From contig NC_016935.1 of assembly GCF_000250655.1 (NCBI RefSeq), positions 6,838,001-6,902,000 on the forward strand: a stretch of DNA of 64,000 bases, in the 5' to 3' direction. A program made the position numbers and the translations under genes. The notes beneath the pieces are model-generated. The model did no database searches. It saw only the letters and a program-made list of their open reading frames with translations, and was not told the DNA's origin. This stretch comes from Paenibacillus mucilaginosus 3016. GTDB lineage: Bacteria; Bacillota; Bacilli; Paenibacillales; NBRC-103111. Position 1 is the stretch's first letter, and each line of letters starts with the position of its first letter. Below are positions 16,736 to 24,762 of the stretch, piece after piece.

Positions 16736-17952
16736 CAGCTCGCACCGCCCTTGCCTCTCACCAGGATGTCCTTGCCGTAGGAGCTGCTCAGGTACGCTTT
16801 CATCGGATCGACGGGCAGCCCCTGCTCTTCCCGCAGCGCATGCAGCAGCGGAGTCACGTCGAATTCGAACGCGCGGCGTACCGCATCTTCCGCACCCAGC
16901 ACGTCGCCGCGCAGCTGCGCCTCTTCCACTTCCGCGTGGTTGATGAGCAGCGCCTTGGCATACTGCGTCTGCACGTTGAGGACGGAGCGGAGCATCGCCG
17001 GGATTTTCTGCTCGATGTTGTGCGACTGGTCGATCATGTACGCGATGTTGTCCACGGTGCTGCGGATCTTCGCATCGTCGTCGTTCGCCGCGCTGAGGAT
17101 CTGATAGAAGATCAGGAACAGCTCGTACGGGTTGACGGAGCCGACCACAAGATCGTCATCCGCATACTTGCGGGAGTTGAAGTGGAAGCCGCCGAGACGG
17201 TTCTCGTCGATCAGGTAAGCGACGATGTGCTCGATGTTCGCGCCCGGCAGATGGTGGCCGGTATCCACGAGCACTTCCGCCTGCGGTCCGAGCTTCAGCG
17301 CATAGTTGTACGCCATGCCCCAGTCTGCGATATCTGTGTGGTAGAATGCCGGCTCGAAGCACTTGTACTCGATCAGCATGCGCATCTCCGGCGTCATCGC
17401 CTTGTACATCTCGTTCAGCGCTTCAAACATCCATGCTTTGCGCTTGCGGATATCGCCCTGGCCCGGGTAGTTCGTGCCGTCGGCGAACCACAGGCTGAGG
17501 TCGCGCGAGCCGGTTTCCTTGGCAATATCCACGCACTCCAGCAGGTGGTCCGTCGCCTTGCGGCGCACGGCCGGGTCAGCATTCGTCACGCTGCCGAGCA
17601 TATAGTCGTCCTCTTGGAACAGGTTCGGGTTCACGGCGCCGATCTTCAGCCCCAGGCTCTCGGCGTGGTTGCGGAGCTTGCCGTAGTCCTCGACCTTATC
17701 CCACGGGATATGGATCGCCACGGACGGACAGAGACCGGTCAGCCCATGCACCTGCGCGGCATCCTCGAACTTCTCGAACGGGTTGCGCGGCACGCCTTCC
17801 TTCTGGAACACCTTGAAGCGTGTGCCCGAATCCCCGTAGCCCCAGGACGGCGTCTCAATGTGGAGCGCTTTCAAACGGCTTTTGACTTCCTCCAGGTTAA
17901 TGCCCCTGGCTTGCTGCTGCTCTTCAAATAATGCGTAGGCGCGGTCGGACAC
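16732..17952 (-). CDS. rhaI: L-rhamnose isomerase (RhaI type)
   Basis: A 406-residue TIM-barrel isomerase converting L-rhamnose to L-rhamnulose. It is the shorter RhaI-like type rather than E. coli-type RhaA. Metal and substrate motifs include NPNLFQEDDY, DLSLWFADGTNYPGQGD, LIEYKCFEPAFYHTD, VDTGHHLPGANIEH and FHFNSRKYADDD. I place the start at GTG 17952, with AAAGGG about 8 nt upstream, giving the N-terminus SDRAYALFEEQQQARG. The longer frame to 18204 only reads through the 187-bp repeat element. A 360-nt gap holding that element separates it from the preceding gene. Confidence 0.9.
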   Translation of the reverse strand: MSDRAYALFEEQQQARGINLEEVKSRLKALHIETPSWGYGDSGTRFKVFQKEGVPRNPFEKFEDAAQVHGLTGLCPSVAIHIPWDKVEDYGKLRNHAESLGLKIGAVNPNLFQEDDYMLGSVTNADPAVRRKATDHLLECVDIAKETGSRDLSLWFADGTNYPGQGDIRKRKAWMFEALNEMYKAMTPEMRMLIEYKCFEPAFYHTDIADWGMAYNYALKLGPQAEVLVDTGHHLPGANIEHIVAYLIDENRLGGFHFNSRKYADDDLVVGSVNPYELFLIFYQILSAANDDDAKIRSTVDNIAYMIDQSHNIEQKIPAMLRSVLNVQTQYAKALLINHAEVEEAQLRGDVLGAEDAVRRAFEFDVTPLLHALREEQGLPVDPMKAYLSSSYGKDILVRGKGGASW

Positions 17953-18312
17953 GTTCAACACCCTTTCTTCATCTCGTATGCGGTAGCCCTTTATTGGCAG
18001 GTTATCTTTCGGTTTCGGTTCTAAACATCGGACATTGACGCCAATAGAGGAACAGAGATGCGCTATGGTCCTCAGTTGGACCGCCTCCTTGAAAATAACG
18101 GAACTCAGATGCGTTATCTTAACCGAATACCGGCAAAACAGACCGTTTGCAGGGCGATAAGATACCTGAGTTCCGCTATCTCGCGGGAAGCGATAAAAAA
18201 TCATCTTATAAGGAACTGTAGTTCCGCTATTTCGATTTCACAGGGCAAGTACGGCTTAACCTTCGATGTTCCGGGGCCAATCGAGTCGCCTGATTTGGCC
18301 CCGCCCCGCTTC
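17953..18312. other. Intra-operon gap carrying a dispersed repeat element
   Basis: No gene is present. 18044-18230 is copy 1 of the 187-bp four-unit element. The stretch 17953-18040 is the leader of the isomerase gene. Short open frames here arise only from translating the repeat. Confidence 0.75.
18044..18230. repeat. 187-bp four-unit intergenic element, copy 1
   Basis: Four 23-nt units of the pattern ATARN-GGAAC-N9-YTAT: forward at 18044-18066 and 18095-18117, inverted at 18157-18179 and 18208-18230. The spacers are 28, 39 and 28 nt. Each unit has complementary ends (ATA/TAT plus position 4 with 20). The same geometry recurs exactly at 29053 and 42892 with unrelated spacers. It lies inside the rhamnose cluster, between the ASRT-family gene and the isomerase gene. 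Confidence 0.9.
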
Positions 18313-18686
18313 TTAACGAACCGGATAAGCCATCGTGGACATCAGCGCATTCTCGGCCTGCGTCGAGTCGAGACGGCTGTACTGCACGATTACCGGCACG
18401 TCGCTCACGACTTCGATCGCATAAGGAACGCCCGCCGGAATCGACACGCCATCCTTGAGCAGCGAGCTCGTGCGGATATGTCTCGTTCTCCGGCCCGGAA
18501 CCACAACCAGAATATCGGTCAGCGGGTCACGGTCTTCAAAAAAGTCGTAAAGCGGAGCAGCGCTTCCTCCGAGCCGGTGTTGAGCACGCACACGGATTCG
18601 TGGCTCGTGAGCTCGCCCGAGCTCTTCTCCGGAATGTAGGTGTCCGGGATCACCCAATGCTTCTCGCCTTTGGCCTGATAAAACAT
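18313..18686 (-). CDS. ASRT-family small-molecule-binding protein (frameshifted)
   Basis: The first frame reads MFYQAKGEKHWVIPDTYIP ... LLRFTTF and the second ... FEDRDPLTDILVVVPGRR ... VQYSRLDSTQAENALMST. Joined, they give a 124-residue protein of the Anabaena sensory rhodopsin transducer superfamily, beta-sandwich proteins proposed to bind sugars or other small ligands and often found in sugar operons. The frame breaks in the T6 run (18538-18543 on the plus strand, AAAAAA); seven T would restore it. In the zero frame it reads T-TTT-TTG, a slippery heptamer. AGGAG lies about 10 nt before the ATG. It sits between rhaEW and rhaI. Confidence 0.75.
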
Positions 18687-18706
18687 ACGGTTCACCACTC
18701 CTAAGC

Positions 18707-20776
18707 TTAGCGGGTAAAGGCAGCCGGAACGCCGCCGTCGATCGTCAGCATGCAGCCCGTCGTCTTCTCGGACTTCGAGGAGGCGAAGAACGCGATGCCT
18801 TCAGCGATATCGCTCGGATAGATGTTCACGAGCAGCGTCGTGCGCTTGCGGTAGTACTCTTCAAGCTGATCCGGCTCGATGCCGTAAGCCGCAGCACGCT
18901 CGTTGCGCCACGAACCGTTCCAGATCGCGGAGCCCTGCAGGATCGCATCCGGCAGCACCGTGTTCACGCGGATGCCGAACTCGCCGCCTTCGGCCGCGAT
19001 GCAGCGGGCCAGGTGCGCTTCGAGCGCTTTTGCCGCGCTGTAAGCCGTTGCGTTCTTGCCGGCATAGACGGAGTTCTTCGAACCGATGAACACCATGTTG
19101 CCGCCGATCGCCTGTTCTTTCATCTGCTTGAACGCTTCGCGCGCCACGAGGAAGTAGCCTGTGCCGAGCACGTTCATGTTCAGGTTCCATTCCTTGAGGC
19201 TCGTTTGGTCGAACGGGCTCGAGGTCGCCAGACCCGCGTTGTTGACAAGGATGTCCACGCCGCCGTAGGCCAGAGCCGTCTCGGCGAAGGCCGCCGCCAC
19301 CTGCTCTTCGCTCGTTACGTCCATTTTAACCGCAATAGCCCGGTTCTCGCCAAACTTCTCGTTGATCTCGGCCGCCACATTCTGTGCGCCTTCGAGGTTG
19401 AGGTCCGCGAGCACCACGTGAGCGCCTTCGGAAACGAGTCTGCGCGCGGTTGCGCTGCCGATGCCGCCGGCGCCGCCCGTGATCAGGGCCACCTTGCGGG
19501 AGAACTCGGCTTCCGCCGGAGCCAGCGTCAGCTTGTAAAGCTCAAGCGGCCAGTACTCGACGTTGTAGGATTCGTTCTCGCTCAGGGAGACGAATTCGCC
19601 CAGCGCCGTGGCGCCGCGCATAACGGCAATCGCACGGTGGTACAGCGCGCCGCTGACCTGGGACATCGCCCAGCTCTTGCCGGTGTTGATCATACCCACG
19701 CCAGGGATGAGGATGACGCGCGGCGCCGCTTCGAACATCACGTCGCCTTCGTTCTTGTTGCGCTCGAAGTACGCTTTGTATTCTTCCTTGTAGCGGGCGA
19801 TCCCTTCCTGCAGCTTCGCCTTCAGACCGTCAACGTCCTCCGCGTTCGGCTCCCAGTCGATGAGCAGCGGCACGACCTTCGTGTGCACAAGGTGGTCCGG
19901 GCAAGCGGCGCCGACCTGGGACAGCTTCGGAGCGTTCTCGCTGGAAGCGAACTGCAGTACATCCGCCTCGTCGTCGAAGGAGAGGATCATTTTCTTCACG
20001 TCGCTGACCGCACCGCGGATCGCAGGCATCACTTGAGCGGCGATGCTGCGGCGCACTTCCGGTGCGAGCACTTCGTACTTCGCGCCGCCGAACAGCTTGG
20101 CTTCGTCCACGCGGGCGTCGATGAAGCTTTCCGCTTCATTAATAATCTGTATCGTCTTAGCGTAGCACTCTTCGGAGGTTTCGCCCCATGTCACCAGACC
20201 GTGCTTCTCCATGAGGACCAGCTCGGCCTTCGGATTCGCGAGCACGCCTTCGGCGATCATCTTCGAGAGCGTGAAGCCGGGACGCACATAAGGAACCCAG
20301 ACGAAACGCTCGCCGAAAATTTCCTTGGCGATCTCTTTGCCGTTATCCGCGCAGCACAGCGCGATGATTGCATCCGGGTGCGTGTGGTCGACGTGCTTGA
20401 AAGGCAGGAACGCGTGGAGCAGCGTCTCGATGGACATGCGCGGGTGCTTCGAGTCGATCATGCAGTGGGTCAGGTACGCGACCATCTCCTCGTCGGTCAT
20501 CTCCGGCTTCTCGAACAGCGGACGGATATCCTCCATGCGCAGGCCGGTGAAGTTGCCGGCTTTCATCGTCGCGAGGTCGGAGCCGCTGCCCTTCACGAAC
20601 ATCACTTCGACGTCACGGCCGCGGAAATCCTTCACGGTTGTCTTCGCGGACGTGTTGCCTCCGCCCCAGTTACACACGCGGCGGTCCGCTCCGATAATGT
20701 TCGAGCGGTATACGAGCTCGTCGAGTCCGCCCTGCAGCTGCGATGCTTTCGTCTGATCCCACAAACTTTGTACCAT
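18707..20776 (-). CDS. rhaEW: Bifunctional rhamnulose-1-phosphate aldolase / lactaldehyde dehydrogenase (RhaEW)
   Basis: A 689-residue fusion. The N-terminal class II aldolase domain (about 1-420) has the Zn-binding HTHPDA and EKHGLVTWG and cleaves L-rhamnulose-1-phosphate to DHAP and L-lactaldehyde. The C-terminal short-chain dehydrogenase domain (about 425-689) has GGAGGIG, NNAG and YSAAK, and oxidises the lactaldehyde. The length matches YuxG-type enzymes. GGAGGG lies about 9 nt before the ATG. A T-rich region upstream on the plus strand holds possible DeoR sites. Confidence 0.93.
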   Translation of the reverse strand: MVQSLWDQTKASQLQGGLDELVYRSNIIGADRRVCNWGGGNTSAKTTVKDFRGRDVEVMFVKGSGSDLATMKAGNFTGLRMEDIRPLFEKPEMTDEEMVAYLTHCMIDSKHPRMSIETLLHAFLPFKHVDHTHPDAIIALCCADNGKEIAKEIFGERFVWVPYVRPGFTLSKMIAEGVLANPKAELVLMEKHGLVTWGETSEECYAKTIQIINEAESFIDARVDEAKLFGGAKYEVLAPEVRRSIAAQVMPAIRGAVSDVKKMILSFDDEADVLQFASSENAPKLSQVGAACPDHLVHTKVVPLLIDWEPNAEDVDGLKAKLQEGIARYKEEYKAYFERNKNEGDVMFEAAPRVILIPGVGMINTGKSWAMSQVSGALYHRAIAVMRGATALGEFVSLSENESYNVEYWPLELYKLTLAPAEAEFSRKVALITGGAGGIGSATARRLVSEGAHVVLADLNLEGAQNVAAEINEKFGENRAIAVKMDVTSEEQVAAAFAETALAYGGVDILVNNAGLATSSPFDQTSLKEWNLNMNVLGTGYFLVAREAFKQMKEQAIGGNMVFIGSKNSVYAGKNATAYSAAKALEAHLARCIAAEGGEFGIRVNTVLPDAILQGSAIWNGSWRNERAAAYGIEPDQLEEYYRKRTTLLVNIYPSDIAEGIAFFASSKSEKTTGCMLTIDGGVPAAFTR

Positions 20777-20810
20777 GGTTTGGTTTCCCTCCGAATTTAC
20801 GCTTGAATGG

Positions 20811-20855
20811 TTTTGTTTTTGCTTGTTTCGATCTTATCACCTTTATTTGTTTTTG
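20811..20855 (-). promoter_or_regulatory. Candidate DeoR operator repeats upstream of rhaEW
   Basis: On the minus strand the words CAAAAACAAAT and CAAAAACAAAA occur 30 nt apart, about 40 and 70 nt upstream of the rhaEW start and next to the AT-rich TATACTATAC. Similar AAACAAA words (ACAAACAGAAACAATC) lie upstream of the two-domain aldolase gene at 22731-22760. DeoR-family regulators typically bind such direct A-rich repeats. Confidence 0.4.
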
Positions 20856-21159
20856 TATAGTATAAAATCAAAAATAAACGGGCATACTTATTCCCTTTAT
20901 CGGGAACAAAAGAAAGACCGGACTTCTGAAACGGTCCAGGGCTATCCGCCAAAGCCAAGCGTTCATCATTGACCCGGAGAAGGAGGCACGGCTGCAGAAG
21001 CTGTCGCGGTGGTTTATTTCCCAGAATAGACCCGGGGAACACTGGTATCAGCCGACGGCCATTGTCCCAGCGCATGTCACTTGAACCCTCCACTTGATAC
21101 CTCCACTTAAAACTTCCTTGGTTATAAAAAAAAGACAGCCTTCATCTGAAGACGCTATC

Positions 21160-21258
21160 TATGCTGTCTGTACTATCTATGCTGTCTATGCTGTCTATGC
21201 TGTCTCTGCTGGCTCTGCTATCTATGCTGTCTGTACTATCTATGCTGTCTCTTCTGTA
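21160..21258. repeat. Tandem 9-bp repeat (TATGCTGTC), 11 units
   Basis: Eleven consecutive 9-nt units. Six are exact TATGCTGTC; the others are TGTACTATC (twice), TCTGCTGGC, TCTGCTATC and TCTTCTGTA. The triplet TATGCTGTC-TGTACTATC-TATGCTGTC occurs at both ends, suggesting higher-order duplication. On the minus strand, one AGACAGC from the array edge can pair with GCTGTCT at 21133-21139 before a T-run, so the array may form part of a terminator. Confidence 0.85.
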
Positions 21259-21326
21259 CTCCAGCCGCCATCATGAAATCCATCCGCCAGTCCCGGGACC
21301 GCTCGCACTTCACGATTATGCGGATC

Positions 21327-21400
21327 GCTCCCGAGCTCCTGCGCCGCGATCATCGACTTGCCGCTGTATTCAATTCAGCCACCTCCAGCCGTTCGAACAC
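21327..21400 (-). pseudogene. Relic of the class II aldolase gene 3-prime end
   Basis: The minus strand encodes FERLEVAE, then after a 5-nt insertion YSGKSMIAAQELG. The intact gene next door (21482-21550) encodes FDRLEVAEYSARSMIAAQSLG. About 70 nt are clearly similar at DNA level. The copy lacks everything upstream and runs into unrelated sequence (DPHNREVRAVPG). It looks like the end of a duplicated, mostly deleted paralogue. Confidence 0.7.
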
Positions 21401-21424
21401 ATCAGGCGCCGGCTTCCGTCACTC

Positions 21425-22711
21425 TTACAATCCAAAAGCCTTCTCAAGCTCCCCGATCCGTTCTTCGTCCATATGCACTACAGCTCCCAGGCTCTGCGCC
21501 GCGATCATCGACCTGGCGCTGTATTCCGCCACCTCCAGCCGGTCGAACGCGCTCAGCAGGCTGTCTCCCGTTACAATGACAAAGTTATTGCGCACGATGG
21601 CGATCGGCGTATCCTTGGTGAAGACGGCCGCAGCCGTCTCCGGATCGTCATACACGGCGTGGAACGGAAGCTTCGGCATCCGGCGGAGCAGCAGATAGCT
21701 CTCGGGGATGGTCCGGGAATCGAAGTCCGCATCCGTGACGGCAAAAGCCATAATGCTCGGCGGATGGGCGATCAGCACGGAATTCACATGCGGGTGCGCC
21801 TCATAAATATGGCGGTGGAGCAGGTGCGAGCGGCTTGGTTTTTTGCCGGCCTCCGCCCTCCCGCCTTCGATCCGCACGAGGTCCTGGGGCTCGAGGTACT
21901 TGCGGTCCATCCCATGGGGCGTGATCAGAAAAGCATCCCCGCCGATCCGCTCCGAGTACGTTCCCTGCGTGCTGGTGAACAGCCGCTGGTCATAGGAGCG
22001 CCGGATGAGCCGGCACATCATCTCCCTCGCCTCCCGCTCCCGCGTCGGGTATCCGGCTGCGGTGAACGGCTCCAGCGGGAGCTCCCGGCAGGCCCGCGCC
22101 TTGGCGATGTCTTCTGCGGCCAGCCGGACCGGCGTTCCGATGCGGCTCGCCTCGATCTCCAGCCGCGCGCAGAATTCCAGTGTTTCGAACCGCTGGAATG
22201 CCTCGAACAGATCGCCGCCGCCGGCAACAACGCCGTGATTCTCCAGCATTACCGTGTCGATCCCCCGTGCGAAAACTTCCGCGATCCGTTCGCCGAGCTC
22301 GGCGCTGCCCGGAACCGCGTAAGCCGCCATGCCCACCTCTCCGCAGATCTCGTGCTCATCCGGGAGCAGCCTGGTGTCCGGGATGCGGCGCACGATGCTG
22401 AAGGCCACCAGCGCGGGCGGGTGCGCATGCACCACGGCCCGCAGGTCCGGCCGGTCCCGGTAGATCCGCTGGTGGAACGGGAATTCGCTGGACGGCCTGT
22501 GGGCGCCGACAACCTGTCCGTCCGGCTTCACGCAGACGATATCCTGGCGGGTCAGCGCGCCTTTGTCCACGCCCGCCGGAGTGATCCAGATGTCTCCGTT
22601 GTCGTCCCGGATGGAGAGATTGCCGCCGGAGGTCGTTGTCATCCCGTACCCGTAGATGCGCTCCATGAAGAGGACGATCTGGTCCGCAGGAGGAAGAAGT
22701 CCGAATTTCAT
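21425..22711 (-). CDS. Tandem class II aldolase/adducin-domain protein
   Basis: A 428-residue protein made of two class II aldolase domains. The first (about 1-205) keeps SGGNLSIR, the metal-binding HAHPPAL and ENHGVV. The second (about 215-428) has IAHPPSIMAF but RNNFVIV where the domain should carry a metal-binding His, so it is probably structural. It likely acts on a sugar phosphate or other aldol substrate; its position ahead of rhaEW in a rhamnose cluster suggests deoxy-sugar catabolism. AAAGGGTGAC lies about 6 nt before the ATG. Confidence 0.8.
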   Translation of the reverse strand: MKFGLLPPADQIVLFMERIYGYGMTTTSGGNLSIRDDNGDIWITPAGVDKGALTRQDIVCVKPDGQVVGAHRPSSEFPFHQRIYRDRPDLRAVVHAHPPALVAFSIVRRIPDTRLLPDEHEICGEVGMAAYAVPGSAELGERIAEVFARGIDTVMLENHGVVAGGGDLFEAFQRFETLEFCARLEIEASRIGTPVRLAAEDIAKARACRELPLEPFTAAGYPTREREAREMMCRLIRRSYDQRLFTSTQGTYSERIGGDAFLITPHGMDRKYLEPQDLVRIEGGRAEAGKKPSRSHLLHRHIYEAHPHVNSVLIAHPPSIMAFAVTDADFDSRTIPESYLLLRRMPKLPFHAVYDDPETAAAVFTKDTPIAIVRNNFVIVTGDSLLSAFDRLEVAEYSARSMIAAQSLGAVVHMDEERIGELEKAFGL

Positions 22712-23033
22712 TGTGGGTCACCCTTTCCGAATCTTTGTTTATGATTGTTTCTGTTTGTCTTCTTTTACTTTATCACACGCCCGGAAGGAAAGTATTGATC
22801 TGGATCACACCGATGCATTCTTTTCCAGCCGTCTGCCGCCCCTATTTAGTTGCTATACACATAATTGCTGTGGTAACATTATAAAAGTTATTTTGTGGAG
22901 ATGCTTTGGAACAGGAAGGGGTAAGCCGGCCTTTACCGTGAACCGCCTCTTCTATTCACTTCCAACCTGCTGCGGCACGGCTGCAGCTGATCCATGCCCA
23001 TTATGCTTTTATCCATCAGGAGGATTGCCCCTC
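22712..23033. other. Divergent promoter region (aldolase / marR)
   Basis: There is no gene. AAACAAA-type words lie next to the aldolase start (22731-22760). An AT-rich segment with TTGCTATACACATAATTG and ACATTATAAAAG (about 22848-22890) may hold the marR promoter and a MarR site. AGGAGGA at 23018-23024 serves marR. Confidence 0.5.
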
Positions 23034-23453
23034 ATGCGCATTGACGATTCCATCGGCTTCATGATCAGCACGATCGGCCGCAAGCTGAACCAGAGCCTGA
23101 CGCTCCGCTTCCAGACGTACGACATCACCTCGGAGCAGTGGTCCGTGCTCAACACGCTGACGCTCGGCGACGGGGTGAACCAGCGGGAGCTGTCCCAGCG
23201 GACGGAGAAGGACCCGACGAACGTGACCCGCATCCTCGATCAGCTCGAGCGCAAGGGATGGATCCGCCGGGCCCCCCACCCTGAAGACCGCCGGGCGTAT
23301 CTGCTCTACGTCACCGAGAGCGGGCGCGAGCTCAACCGCATTCTCGCTCCGATGGAAGCGGAGCTGATCGCCTCCGTGCTCGCCTCCGTCGACCCGGAGT
23401 CCGAGCGCGTGCTGCGGGAGGCCCTGCTCTCCATCAACGATCATATCCAATAA
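23034..23453 (+). CDS. MarR-family transcriptional regulator
   Basis: A 139-residue winged-helix repressor. The DNA-binding core is NQRELSQRTEKDPTNVTRILDQLERKGWI and the wing RAPHPEDRRAYLLYVTESG. The ATG at 23034 has AGGAGG at ideal distance; the longer upstream frame has no site. It is 23 nt upstream of an MFS exporter gene and probably controls it in response to a toxic ligand. Confidence 0.92.
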   Translation: MRIDDSIGFMISTIGRKLNQSLTLRFQTYDITSEQWSVLNTLTLGDGVNQRELSQRTEKDPTNVTRILDQLERKGWIRRAPHPEDRRAYLLYVTESGRELNRILAPMEAELIASVLASVDPESERVLREALLSINDHIQ

Positions 23454-23476
23454 CCAAAGAAAGAAGAGATGGACCC

Positions 23477-24691
23477 ATGCCCCACCAGACCTTACCCGAT
23501 CAGCAGACACCGGTGCCGCTGTGGACGCGGGATTTTCTCGCGATCTGCTTCAGCTCTTTCTTCGTATTCATGACCTTCTATATGCTGGCTGTGACTCTGC
23601 CGGGCTATGTGCTCGATGAGCTTCACGGCAGCAAGGGCCAGATCGGGCTTGTGACGACCGTGTTCGTCATCGCCGCCGTCGTCTTCCGCCCGCTCACCGG
23701 CAAATGGCTCGATGAGGGCAGCCGCCGAAAGCTGCTGCTCACCGCGCTCGTACTCTATATGATCTGCAGTGCGCTGTACCTGACCGTCCACAGCCTGACC
23801 GCCCTGCTCGCACTCCGCGTGCTGCACGGCGTCTCCTTCGGGATCGCGGCTACAGCCACGTCGGCGATCGCGGTTGACCGGGTGCCCGCGGCACGCAAGG
23901 GCGAGGGCGTCGGCTACTTCAGCCTGTTCATGAGCCTTGCCATGGTCGTCGGCCCTTACCTCGGGCTGATGTTCACCGGCTCCTTCAGCTACACGGTGCT
24001 GTTCGCCGCCTGCGCGGTCCTGGCCCTGCTGGCGCTCGTCTGCGGCAGCACCGTACGCATCCCGCCGCACGTACCGAAGCCGGTCACCGGCCACCCTTGG
24101 CACTGGACGCGCTTCATCGAGCCGGCCGCGATTCCGATCTCCCTGGCGGGCAGCGTGCTCGCTTTCTCGTACGGGGCGATCTCGACCTTCATCTCCGTCT
24201 TCGCCAAGGAGATCGGACAGGGAGCCATCGCTTCCTACTTCTTCATCGTGTTCGCGGCGATGATCCTGATCTCGCGGCCGTTCACGGGCCGGATCTTCGA
24301 CCGCCGCGGCGAGCACGTGCTCGTCTATCCCGGGCTCGTCCTGTTCGTGGTCGGCATGCTCCTGCTGAGCCAGGCACACACCGCCGCCTTCTTCCTCTTC
24401 ACCGGGGCGGTGATCGGCCTCGGCTTCGGCGCCCTGCTGCCGAGCTTCCAGGCCATCGCGCTGAAGGCGGCCCCCGCCCACCGCAGCGGCCTGGCGACGG
24501 GAACCTACTTCGTCCTGTTCGACACCGGGTACGGCCTCGGTTCCTATATCCTCGGCATCGTCGCCGCGGGGACAAGCTACGGCACGATGTACCTGGTCGG
24601 CGCGGTCATCACCGCCTTCACCGTGGTGCTGTATTACCTGCTCCATCACCGCAAGCAGAACCGGGCGGCGGCAGGCCGGCAGGCGGCCTGA
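23477..24691 (+). CDS. MFS transporter (drug-exporter type)
   Basis: A 404-residue membrane protein with about 12 hydrophobic helices and the MFS loop-2/3 motif GKWLDEGSRRKLLL near residues 75-88. A symmetrical GRIFDRRGEHVLVYPG lies in the second half. The substrate is unknown. It is transcribed with the upstream marR gene, which fits an inducible efflux pump. A strong terminator follows. Confidence 0.9.
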   Translation: MPHQTLPDQQTPVPLWTRDFLAICFSSFFVFMTFYMLAVTLPGYVLDELHGSKGQIGLVTTVFVIAAVVFRPLTGKWLDEGSRRKLLLTALVLYMICSALYLTVHSLTALLALRVLHGVSFGIAATATSAIAVDRVPAARKGEGVGYFSLFMSLAMVVGPYLGLMFTGSFSYTVLFAACAVLALLALVCGSTVRIPPHVPKPVTGHPWHWTRFIEPAAIPISLAGSVLAFSYGAISTFISVFAKEIGQGAIASYFFIVFAAMILISRPFTGRIFDRRGEHVLVYPGLVLFVVGMLLLSQAHTAAFFLFTGAVIGLGFGALLPSFQAIALKAAPAHRSGLATGTYFVLFDTGYGLGSYILGIVAAGTSYGTMYLVGAVITAFTVVLYYLLHHRKQNRAAAGRQAA

Positions 24692-24762
24692 GCCGGGACT
24701 GTGCCTTACCTGGCGAAGCCCGGTGGCAGACATCCGACGACGCGATATCAATCCTAATAAGT

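Larger units (their letters stand above)
20777..21424. other. Intergenic region with operator-like repeats, minisatellite and gene relic
   Basis: No intact gene is visible. From left to right: the rhaEW leader with AAACAAA-type repeats (20811-20855); a plus-strand frame at about 20920-21080 coding DPEKEARLQKLSRWFISQN-like sequence but lacking a start codon; an 11-unit 9-bp tandem repeat (21160-21258); and a relic of the downstream aldolase gene (21327-21400). Confidence 0.6.

Noticed and set aside
16732-18204. Longer N-terminus for the rhamnose isomerase
   Set aside because: The extra 84 codons translate the 187-bp repeat element (GTQVSY, LSSVIF-like peptides); a good ribosome binding site precedes GTG 17952.
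18044-18230. CRISPR array (short repeats with unique, constant-length spacers)
   Set aside because: The units change orientation halfway, the middle spacer has a different length, each locus has exactly four units, the spacer lengths are identical between loci, and no cas genes are present.
20920-21082. Plus-strand frame coding a plausible-looking soluble peptide (QAFIIDPEKEARLQKLSRW)
   Set aside because: No start codon or ribosome binding site lies between it and the upstream stop; too short and unsupported to call, possibly a relic.
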